64,000 bases of DNA from Oceanicaulis sp. HTCC2633 (GTDB lineage: Bacteria > Pseudomonadota > Alphaproteobacteria > Caulobacterales > Maricaulaceae). The stretch is taken from the NCBI RefSeq assembly GCF_000152745.1, contig NZ_CH672428.1, forward strand, positions 2,695,425 through 2,759,424. Direction: 5' to 3'. Shown here in pieces: positions 53,691 through 61,237 of the stretch. Every line of letters begins with the position of its first letter. Position 1 is the stretch's first letter. The notes below the pieces were generated by a model that ran no database searches, was not told the DNA's origin, and saw only the letters and a list, made by a program, of their open reading frames with translations. Made by a program: the position numbers and the translations under genes.

Positions 53691-55289
53691 ATGATCTTCC
53701 GCGCCGCCCTGTTTTCCGCCAGCGCGCTCGCGCTGTGCGCCTGCCAGAACGTCTCCGTTCAGTCTGATCTGGACTGGTCCGGTCGCAGCGAGGCTCCGGC
53801 CCCGACCATCGCCCAGCCGGCCGAGTTCGAGGGGCCTGGCGCGGAATGGCGATCCCGCTCTCAGGACGAGATCCTGGCGCGCCTGAACCGACCGCACCGC
53901 GAAGGCCGCGCGCGCAATGTCATCGTCTTTGTCGGCGACGGCATGAGCCTGGGGACCATCGTCGCCAGCCGCATCCTCGACGGTCAGAACCAGGGCATGA
54001 GCGGGGAGGAGAACTATCTCCCGTTCGAGCAATGGGGCCACACGGCGCTGATCAAGACCTATTCGGAAAACGCGCAGGTGCCTGACAGCGCCGCCACCGC
54101 CTCGGCCATCCATACCGGGGTGAAGACCCATTCGGGCGCGATCTCGGTCTATGCGCGCGACATTCTTGAACCCTGCGAAGGCGGCCCGGTGCCGCAAACG
54201 CTGGTGGAGATGGCCGAAGAGCACGGACTGTCCACCGGCATCGTGTCGTCCGCGCGCCTGACGCACGCCACCCCGGCCACCACCTATGCCCACGTTACCG
54301 ACCGGGGTTGGGAAAGCGATGCAGCGCTGCCCGACTACGCCGTCGCGGCGGGCTGCACCGATATCGCCGCCCAGCTGATCGGCACCCGGACGGGCCCGTA
54401 TGGTGACGGCCTTGATGTGGCGCTCGGCGGCGGTCGCGCGGCCTTCCTCACCCAGGATCAGGGCGGCCAGCGTCGCGATCGCGACCTCACGGCGGAATGG
54501 GTGTCCGAAGGCGGCGTCTATGTGGACGATCTCGCGGGTTTCAACGCGCTCGACGCCGATGACGACAAGCCGGTGCTAGGCCTGTTCAACAACTCCCACC
54601 TCAGCTACGCCATCGACCGTGATCCGAACGAAGAGCCGTCGCTCGCTGATCTGACCGAATTCGCCATCAACCGCCTGTCCAATGACGAGGACGGCTTCTA
54701 CCTGCTGGTGGAGGGCGGCCGGATCGACCACGCCCACCATGGCGCCAACGCTGCGCGCGCGCTCAATGACGCGCTTGCCATGGCCGAAGCCATCGAGACC
54801 GCCCAGTCCATGGTGGATCTCGATGAGACGCTGATCATCGTCACCGCCGACCATGGCCATGTCTTCACGATTGCGGGCTATCCGCGTCGCGGCAATCCGA
54901 TCCTGGGTCTGGTGCGTCCGCCGGCGCCGAACCTGACCGACGCCGAGACGCCGCCCATGCCGGCGGGCGACGGCCGTCCCTACACCACGCTCGGCTATCA
55001 GAATGGCGGCCCGCTGCGTCCGCGCGGCGAGGACGCCGAACCGCTGACCGACGAGATCGTCATGGATCCGAACTATCGCCAGCAATCGGCAATGCCGATG
55101 GGCGCTGAAACCCATTCGGGCGAAGACGTCATCGCCTTCGCGGTCGGCCCCTGGGCGCATCTGGTGGACGGCACTATGGAGCAGAACACCCTCCACCACG
55201 TCATCACCCACGCTTACGGGTGGAGCGCTACAGCCGCGATGGTCGAGGCGGACTATGATGATGATGACGACGAGGATGACGACGACTAG
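53691..55289 (+). CDS. Alkaline phosphatase (PhoA superfamily), likely lipoprotein, acidic tail
   Basis: A 532-residue metal-dependent phosphomonoesterase. The ATG follows AGAAGGG. The signal peptide ends in LALCACQN, a near-lipobox with an unusual Cys at -2. Active-site elements are VGDGMSLG (metal Asp), the nucleophile Ser133 in VPDSAATAS, EGGRIDHAHHGANA, VTADHGHVF and ETHSGEDV, so the catalytic set is complete. The chain ends in YDDDDDEDDDD, an acidic run not part of the family fold, possibly a cation-binding end. A single GTCAC half-site precedes the gene, but not a proper Pho box. A terminator follows. Confidence 0.93.
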   Translation: MIFRAALFSASALALCACQNVSVQSDLDWSGRSEAPAPTIAQPAEFEGPGAEWRSRSQDEILARLNRPHREGRARNVIVFVGDGMSLGTIVASRILDGQNQGMSGEENYLPFEQWGHTALIKTYSENAQVPDSAATASAIHTGVKTHSGAISVYARDILEPCEGGPVPQTLVEMAEEHGLSTGIVSSARLTHATPATTYAHVTDRGWESDAALPDYAVAAGCTDIAAQLIGTRTGPYGDGLDVALGGGRAAFLTQDQGGQRRDRDLTAEWVSEGGVYVDDLAGFNALDADDDKPVLGLFNNSHLSYAIDRDPNEEPSLADLTEFAINRLSNDEDGFYLLVEGGRIDHAHHGANAARALNDALAMAEAIETAQSMVDLDETLIIVTADHGHVFTIAGYPRRGNPILGLVRPPAPNLTDAETPPMPAGDGRPYTTLGYQNGGPLRPRGEDAEPLTDEIVMDPNYRQQSAMPMGAETHSGEDVIAFAVGPWAHLVDGTMEQNTLHHVITHAYGWSATAAMVEADYDDDDDEDDDD

Positions 55290-55311
55290 GTCGCGTCACC
55301 CCTGAAACGAC

Positions 55312-55343
55312 AAAGCCCCGGTCGATTTGACCGGGGCTTTTTT
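55312..55343 (+). terminator. Intrinsic terminator after the alkaline phosphatase
   Basis: AAAGCCCCGGTC and its complement form a 12-bp stem with a 5-nt loop, ending in six T. It lies between convergent genes. Confidence 0.92.
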
Positions 55344-55365
55344 GTTGGGGGTGGTCCTTAAACTG

Positions 55366-57960
55366 CTAAATCACCACTTCATCCGCCGGTTCGCGCAGAT
55401 TGTAGCGGCTGGACATGACCGCGCCATAGGCGCCGGCTTCGGCGATGGCGATGACATCGCCTTCCTTTGTCTCCGGCATCAGGCGGTCCGCGCCCAGAAG
55501 GTCCGCGCTTTCGCAGATCGGGCCGACAATGGACGCCATGCCCGTGCCCTCTTCATCATAGCGGCTGAGGTTCACGATCTCATGGCGGGCGCCATAGAGC
55601 GCGGGGCGGATCAGCGAGTTCATGCCGGTGCCAAGACCGATAAAGCGCGTGCCGAAGGCGTGCTTGATCTGGGTCACCGCTGAGAGCAGCACGCCGGATT
55701 CCGCCACCGGATAGCGGCCCGGCTCCATCCAGATCTCGTAATCGGGCAGGGCCTGTTTGAGCTTGGCGAGCTCGGCGTCCACCAGCGCCAGATCAAGCGC
55801 CGGCGCTTCGGCGCTTTCGGGCACCCCGAGGCCGCCGCCCACATTGAGGATGCGGATATCGGAAAAGCCCTCGGCGGCGCGGGCGAGGATCGCGCCGATC
55901 TCGCGCCAGTGACCCGCCTCGATCACGCCGGAGCCGGCGTGGGCGTGCAGTCCGATGACCGTGGCGCCGGCCTTGGCCGCGGCGTCGCGCGCCGCGTCAA
56001 GCTGATCAAGCGGAATGCCGAACTTGGCCTTGGGACCAGCCGTTTGAACATGCTGGTGGTGGCCGCGCGGACGATCCGGGTTGATGCGCAGGATGACCTC
56101 GACGCCCTTGAAGAGTTCGGGCCATTCGGTGAGCGGGTGCAGCCCGTCAATGGTGAGGTTGGTCCCCAGTTCGATCGCGGCGGCGTATTCATGGCGCGCG
56201 GCGAAATTGGGGGTGAACAGCACCTTCTTGGGATCAAGACCGGGGAAGGTGTCCTTGAGCCGCATGAGCTCGCCCGGCGAGACGCACTCAAAGCCCAGCC
56301 CGGCCTCGAAGATGGTTTTCAGAACGTCCGGGTGCGGGTTGGCCTTCATGGCGTAGAAGGCGCGATTGACGCTCTTGATGTTCGCGACAGCGCTGGCGCG
56401 CGCCTTGATGGTCTCAAGGTCATACACATAGCGTCCGCCGGTTTGCGGCGCGATCTTGATGAGCGCGTCGCGCTTGGTCACCCACCACGGATCGGGGCGC
56501 TGCGGCTTGCTCGACGCGGTCTCATTGAGCTCTGCCCAGCTCGGTCCGAACACGGGGCCGGACGGGGCGGGCGCGATCAGTTCTTCATGCAGGCGCGCAG
56601 CGAGGGCGCGGCCTTCGCTGGCGTCCACCACCACGGTGAAGTTGAGGTCGTTGGCGGCCTGGCTGACCAGCCGGATCGGCTTGTCCTGGAACATTTCCAG
56701 CGCCGGGGCGAGCTTGTGCAGGATGCGGCGCACGCCATAACCGACAAGGGACACCGCCGCGCCATCGTCCATGATCTTGACCCGGCAGAAGCGTTCCAGC
56801 CGGGCGCGCAGGGCGTCGAGCCGCGCCTGATCAAGGCTGGGATCGGGATCAAGGCTGACGGTGACGTTGGTCTCGGAGGTGGAGACGAGGTCCACCGACA
56901 CGCCGCACTCCTTGAAGCAGGCGAAGACATCGGCGAGGAAGCCCGCCTGACGCCACATGCCCGCGCCTTCCATGGCGACGATGCGCACGCCGGATTTCAC
57001 CGACACGGCCTTGAGCTGCGGCGCGTCATCGCCGGGCTTGGCGGTGATCAGCGTGCCAGCGAGTTCGGGGCGCAGGGTGGAGCGCACTTCCACGGGCACG
57101 TTGGCGCGGCGGGCCGGGCCGATGCAGCGCGGATGCAGAACCTTGCCGCCCATGGTCGCGATTTCCTGCGCCTCGTCATAGGACAGCGCCTGCAGGAGCC
57201 GGGCGCCCTCGGTCAGGCGCGGATCGGCGCTGAACAGGCCCGGCACATCAGTCCAGATCTCGAGCTTGGCGGCATCGAGCTTGTTGGCGAAATAGGCGGC
57301 AGACGTGTCCGACCCGCCCCGGCCCAGCAGGACGGTCTCGTCGCGGCTATTGCGGGCGATAAAACCCTGGGTCAGCACCAGCTCGGCGTCCTTGAGGCGC
57401 ATCTGCAGACGGGCGTCCGCGCCCTCGATCACCGAATTGGACAGATACCCGCCCGCATCCTCGCTGTTGGAGGCGGCTTGCAAGGCGTCGCGCGCATCGA
57501 GAAACACCGGGCTCAGCCCTTCCTGGCGCAGGCGCTCCATGCCCAGAACGCTCGCCATCTGTTCCCCAAGCGCCAGAAGTTCGGCGCGCACGCGCGGGCT
57601 GGCCTCACGCACCAGCGCAATGCCGGCGGCGAGACGGTCGAGCGTTTCGAAATGGCTGACCAGCAGGGTGGAGCCGTCCAGAAGCGCGGCTTCGGCAAAG
57701 TCCAGATGCACCGCCTTGATGGCCGCGATCTCGCTGCTGACATCGCCCAGCAAGGCCTGATCAGGCAGGGCCTCGAGGCGGTTGGACACGCCCGACAGCG
57801 CGGAATGGACGATCAGCACCTTCCCGCCCGGTTTGTCCTGTTTGAGCCGGGCCTTCGCAAGCTTTGCGATAACAGCCCAGTTTTCCGGCTTGGCCACGGA
57901 GGTGCCGCCGAATTTCAAAACAGTCCAGACACGGTTGGCGAGAGGGGTTTGATCAGTCAT
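55366..57960 (-). CDS. Bifunctional aspartate kinase/diaminopimelate decarboxylase
   Basis: An 864-residue fusion of the first and last enzymes of lysine synthesis. The N-terminal kinase (about 1-310) has LKFGGTSVAKPENW, LLGRGGSDTSAA and WTDVPGLFSADPR; ACT-type regulatory segments follow (about 315-460; VSVDLVSTSETNVTVSL and LVSQAANDLNFTVVV). After a linker (about 465-495) the PLP-barrel decarboxylase begins (about 500-864): Lys539 in YAMKANPHPDVL binds PLP, with HAHAGSG, NVGGGLG, GTGMNSLIRPALYGA, CESADLLG and EAGAYGAVMSSRYN. The same fusion is known from Xanthomonas/Xylella. Feedback control by lysine is likely through the ACT part. It is divergent from the nucleotide pyrophosphatase gene. 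Confidence 0.95.
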   Translation of the reverse strand: MTDQTPLANRVWTVLKFGGTSVAKPENWAVIAKLAKARLKQDKPGGKVLIVHSALSGVSNRLEALPDQALLGDVSSEIAAIKAVHLDFAEAALLDGSTLLVSHFETLDRLAAGIALVREASPRVRAELLALGEQMASVLGMERLRQEGLSPVFLDARDALQAASNSEDAGGYLSNSVIEGADARLQMRLKDAELVLTQGFIARNSRDETVLLGRGGSDTSAAYFANKLDAAKLEIWTDVPGLFSADPRLTEGARLLQALSYDEAQEIATMGGKVLHPRCIGPARRANVPVEVRSTLRPELAGTLITAKPGDDAPQLKAVSVKSGVRIVAMEGAGMWRQAGFLADVFACFKECGVSVDLVSTSETNVTVSLDPDPSLDQARLDALRARLERFCRVKIMDDGAAVSLVGYGVRRILHKLAPALEMFQDKPIRLVSQAANDLNFTVVVDASEGRALAARLHEELIAPAPSGPVFGPSWAELNETASSKPQRPDPWWVTKRDALIKIAPQTGGRYVYDLETIKARASAVANIKSVNRAFYAMKANPHPDVLKTIFEAGLGFECVSPGELMRLKDTFPGLDPKKVLFTPNFAARHEYAAAIELGTNLTIDGLHPLTEWPELFKGVEVILRINPDRPRGHHQHVQTAGPKAKFGIPLDQLDAARDAAAKAGATVIGLHAHAGSGVIEAGHWREIGAILARAAEGFSDIRILNVGGGLGVPESAEAPALDLALVDAELAKLKQALPDYEIWMEPGRYPVAESGVLLSAVTQIKHAFGTRFIGLGTGMNSLIRPALYGARHEIVNLSRYDEEGTGMASIVGPICESADLLGADRLMPETKEGDVIAIAEAGAYGAVMSSRYNLREPADEVVI

Positions 57961-58072
57961 CGGATCGTCCAGGATTCAAGAGAGGCCGATCCCATAGCGC
58001 GCCATGTTGCAGTGCGAAAGTTTTCATTCGCGATGTTCACTTTACCCCGGTTCGCGCATGGGCTAGGGCGGG

Positions 58073-58086
58073 CTGGAAATTTCCAG
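58073..58086. promoter_or_regulatory. Perfect 14-bp palindrome before the pyrophosphatase gene
   Basis: CTGGAAATTTCCAG ends 20 nt before the ATG, a position suiting an operator over the promoter or the start of the transcript. The binder is unknown. Confidence 0.45.
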
Positions 58087-58106
58087 TCATCGCATGGGGA
58101 TGCGTC

Positions 58107-59408
58107 ATGTTTCGGTCATTTGTCTATACTATAGCGGCGTGCAGTGCGCTGGCTCTGGCGAGCTGCGCCAGCGTGTCTGACACGACGTCCGCGCCGGACG
58201 TCGCTGCAAGCGAGCAGCCCGAGCGCGTGCTGATGATCGGGCTCGACGGGTTCCGCGCCGACTTTCTCGATCTCTATGACGCGCCGAACATCGAGGCGCT
58301 GGCCGAGCGCGGCGCACGCGCCGAGCGCATGATCCCGGTCATGCCGTCCAAGACCTTCGTGAATTTCTACTCCATCGCTACCGGGCTCTATCCCGAGAAC
58401 CACGGCATGACCGAGAATGCGCCTTACGACCGCGAGGCGCGCACCGGTTTCGTCAACCCGATGTCGGCCCAGGACCCGTTCTGGTGGCAGGGCGAGCCGA
58501 TCTGGATCACGGCCGAGAAACAGGGCGTGGAAAGCGCGATCATGTTCTGGCTGGGCTCGGAGGTCGAGCATGATGGCGTGCGTCCGTCCATCTGGACGCC
58601 TTATGAGCATGACAAGCCCTATCAGGAACGCGTGGACGAGGTTCTGGCCTGGTTCGACGCGCCCTCTGAAGACATGCCGGGTCTGGCGGCGGTCTATTTT
58701 GATCGTGTGGACAGCGTCGCGCACCGCAATGGGCCGGAGAATGACGCCGTGGCCGAAGCGGTCGCCGAAGTGGACGGCTATGTGGGCCAGCTGGTCGAGG
58801 GCCTGCGGGCGCGCGGCCTTCTAGAGACGACCGACATCATCATCGTCTCTGACCACGGCATGGCCCAGCTGTCGGACGAGCGCATCGTGGCGGTGGATGA
58901 GTGGATCGATTTTGACCGGGTCTATTCCCCGCACATGGAAGGGCGCTGGGGCGCCGGCGCGCAGCCCTATATCTTCCTGTTCTCCGAAGAGGGCGAGGAA
59001 GCGGCCATCGACGAGGCCTTCGAGGCCATCAACAATTCGGGCAACGCGCATGTGGTCGCCTACAAGGCCCATGAGATGCCGGCCCATTATCATCTCGATC
59101 ACCCGACCCGCGGTCCGGACCTGCTGGTGGTGGGGGATGCGGGCTGGTCGCTTGTGGCGCCGAGCCTGGAGCAATCGCCGCGCCGGATCATTCCGGGCAA
59201 TCACGGCTATGACAATCTCGATCCGATCATGGGCTCGACCTTTGTGGCCGCCGGTCCGCGTTTTGACGGCGTGGGAATGGTCGCTCCGTTCGAGAATGTG
59301 AACGTCTATCTGATGATCGCCTGCGCGCTGGGCCTGGAGCCGGCCCGGACCGATGGCGACCCGGCCGAGGTCGCCCGTGTGACCGCAGGTCGCTGCCCGG
59401 CGCAGTAA
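58107..59408 (+). CDS. Ectonucleotide pyrophosphatase/phosphodiesterase family lipoprotein
   Basis: A 433-residue alkaline-phosphatase-superfamily enzyme of the NPP branch, which cuts nucleotide or phosphodiester bonds outside the cytoplasm. The lipobox is LALASC. Active-site elements in order are MIGLDGFRADF (metal Asp), the nucleophile Thr83 in MPSKTFVNFYS, FDRVDSVAHRNGP, IVSDHGMAQ and GNHGYDN. The set matches bacterial NPP proteins. Genes nearby encode an alkaline phosphatase and AMP nucleosidase, so nucleotide breakdown and phosphate gain is a plausible joint role. Confidence 0.93.
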   Translation: MFRSFVYTIAACSALALASCASVSDTTSAPDVAASEQPERVLMIGLDGFRADFLDLYDAPNIEALAERGARAERMIPVMPSKTFVNFYSIATGLYPENHGMTENAPYDREARTGFVNPMSAQDPFWWQGEPIWITAEKQGVESAIMFWLGSEVEHDGVRPSIWTPYEHDKPYQERVDEVLAWFDAPSEDMPGLAAVYFDRVDSVAHRNGPENDAVAEAVAEVDGYVGQLVEGLRARGLLETTDIIIVSDHGMAQLSDERIVAVDEWIDFDRVYSPHMEGRWGAGAQPYIFLFSEEGEEAAIDEAFEAINNSGNAHVVAYKAHEMPAHYHLDHPTRGPDLLVVGDAGWSLVAPSLEQSPRRIIPGNHGYDNLDPIMGSTFVAAGPRFDGVGMVAPFENVNVYLMIACALGLEPARTDGDPAEVARVTAGRCPAQ

Positions 59409-59442
59409 AAGCCTCGCCCCAGACGGTCATCCCGGCTTGGAA

Positions 59443-59488
59443 GCGCGCGGAGATAGCGGTACGACTTAAAGGACCGCGCTCCGCGCGC
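59443..59488 (+). promoter_or_regulatory. Long hairpin in the leader of the AMP nucleosidase pair
   Basis: Perfect arms GCGCGCGGAG and CTCCGCGCGC enclose a second stem GCGGT/ACCGC, about 15 pairs in all, with loop ACGACTTAAAGG. A weak TTTCT follows and then the SD of the 71-residue gene. It may end the upstream transcript or act as a leader structure. Confidence 0.55.
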
Positions 59489-59512
59489 ATCTAAGTTTCT
59501 AAGGAGGCCGCC

Positions 59513-59728
59513 ATGGCAGACGAACCGCATCGCATCACCTTCCTGGCCAAGACGTTTTCGGCGGCGGCGCTCGAATTCCATCGCGGCCGCATGGCCGAAC
59601 GCGGCTATCGCATGGAAGGCCGCATCGAGCCCACCTCCTTCCAGATGATTGATGAGGAAGGCCGGACCGAGCCGGTCTTTGACGGCGAACCGCTGTTCAC
59701 GGTCACCTTCATCAAACGCGAGGACTAG
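59513..59728 (+). CDS. Conserved-looking 71-residue protein upstream of AMP nucleosidase
   Basis: A small acidic-basic soluble protein (ADEPHRITFLAKTFSAAALE start, VTFIKRED end) with a perfect SD AAGGAGG before the ATG, so it is surely translated. No signal peptide or membrane helix. The pattern of strand-helix-strand (ITFLAKTFS, EFHRGRMAERGYRMEGRIEP, PLFTVTFIKRE) suggests a compact alpha/beta fold. I do not recognise its family. It is 3 nt upstream of the AMP nucleosidase start, so a link with that enzyme is likely. Confidence 0.75.
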   Translation: MADEPHRITFLAKTFSAAALEFHRGRMAERGYRMEGRIEPTSFQMIDEEGRTEPVFDGEPLFTVTFIKRED

Positions 59729-59731
59729 ATT

Positions 59732-61234
59732 TTGGGCGATACCGACATCGTGTCTCACGAAGCGGTCGAGAAGACTTTCAAACGCGCCGCCAGCGCCTCT
59801 GAAGCGGTGGATCGGCTGTGCCTGTTGTTTGACGCCTCGGTCAAGGCGCTGCGCGACGAGTTGAAGATCTATCTCGATGGCGGACCGCCGCCGTCCGAGG
59901 CGGATCGCTTCGCCGGCGCTTTCGCCTATCCCGCCTTGCGCATCATCTATCAGCCGGACGGCGCCGTGCCGCCGATCAGCCGGGCTTTCGGCAAGTTTTC
60001 CGAAGCGGGCGTCTATGAGCAGACGATCACCCATCCCGAACAGTTCCGCCGTTATCTGGTGGAGCAGATCGAGCTTCTGTCCGACACCTATCCGGTGAAG
60101 ATCGAGACGGGTCTGTCGGTGCAGGAGATTCCGTTCTCCTATGTGCTGGACGGCGCGGACGATCTGGATATGGACGCCGCCTCGCCCGCCGAGCTCGTGC
60201 GCCATTTCCCCTATGCCGATCTGGCCGGCATTGATGACGCCCTGCCCAATGGCGAGCGTCCCTCCATCCCCGGACGCCCCCGTCCGCTGAGCCTGTTTGA
60301 CGCGGTGCGCACCGATTACTCGCTGCAACGCATCCGGCACTATACGGGCACGCCCTATGAGGACGTGCAGCCCTTCATCCTGTTCACCAACTATCATCGC
60401 TATGTGGATGCGTTCGTGGACTGGGCGGTGGAGCAGGTGAAGGATGACAGCACCGATTATGTCGCGCTGTCGGCTGCGGGTTTCGTCAATGTGGACGCCA
60501 ATACCGACGATCCGGTGGGCGAGATCAGCGCGGCGCCCTGGCGGCGCTTCCAGATGCCGGCCTATCACCTGAAGGCCAAGGATGGCCGTGGCATCACCCT
60601 TGTGAATATCGGGGTGGGTCCGTCGAACGCCAAGAACATCACCGACCATCTCGCGGTGCTGCGCCCCGAATGCTGGATGATGATCGGCCATTGCGGCGGC
60701 CTGCGTCACTCCCAGCGTCTGGGCGACTACGTGCTGGCGCACGCCTATCTGCGCTATGACAGCGTGCTCGATCGCGATCTGCCGGTGGAGATTCCGATCC
60801 CGCCGATCGCGGAGATCCAGGTCGCCCTGCAGGAGGCGGTTGAAAGCGTCAGCGGCGATGACGCCGGCGAACTCAAGCGCCGTCTGCGGACCGGCACGGT
60901 GGTGACTTATGCCGACCGGAACTGGGAGCTGCGCTATAATCAGGAAGCGCGGCGCATCAACCAGTCGCGCTCAATCGCCGTGGATATGGAAAGCGCCACC
61001 ATCGCCGCGAACGGCTTCCGCCTGCGGGTGCCGTACGGCACGCTGTTGTGCGTGTCCGACAAGCCGCTTCATGGCGAGCTGAAACTGCCCGGCGCGGCCA
61101 ACCGCTTTTACGCCAAGTCGGTGTCCGAGCACCTGGCGGCGGGCATTGAAGCGGTGGAAATCCTCAAGCGTCAGGGGGCGGACGCCCTGCATTCGCGCAA
61201 GCTTCGCAGCTTTGACGAGCCGCCTTTCCGCTAG
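59732..61234 (+). CDS. amn: AMP nucleosidase
   Basis: A 500-residue enzyme that splits AMP into adenine and ribose 5-phosphate and so trims the adenylate pool. The TTG start has GAGGA 7 nt upstream, within the end of the small upstream gene. The N-terminal regulatory domain (to about 190; YPALRIIYQPDGAVPPISRAFGKFSEAGVYEQTIT) is followed by the nucleoside-phosphorylase-like catalytic part (about 260-490; LKAKDGRGITLVNIGVGPSNAKNITDHLAVLRP, IGHCGGLR, VDMESATIAANGFRLRVPYGTLLCVSDKPLHGE). Both are complete. In E. coli amn belongs to the Pho regulon; no proper Pho box is seen here. Confidence 0.95.
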   Translation: MGDTDIVSHEAVEKTFKRAASASEAVDRLCLLFDASVKALRDELKIYLDGGPPPSEADRFAGAFAYPALRIIYQPDGAVPPISRAFGKFSEAGVYEQTITHPEQFRRYLVEQIELLSDTYPVKIETGLSVQEIPFSYVLDGADDLDMDAASPAELVRHFPYADLAGIDDALPNGERPSIPGRPRPLSLFDAVRTDYSLQRIRHYTGTPYEDVQPFILFTNYHRYVDAFVDWAVEQVKDDSTDYVALSAAGFVNVDANTDDPVGEISAAPWRRFQMPAYHLKAKDGRGITLVNIGVGPSNAKNITDHLAVLRPECWMMIGHCGGLRHSQRLGDYVLAHAYLRYDSVLDRDLPVEIPIPPIAEIQVALQEAVESVSGDDAGELKRRLRTGTVVTYADRNWELRYNQEARRINQSRSIAVDMESATIAANGFRLRVPYGTLLCVSDKPLHGELKLPGAANRFYAKSVSEHLAAGIEAVEILKRQGADALHSRKLRSFDEPPFR

Positions 61235-61237
61235 GGC

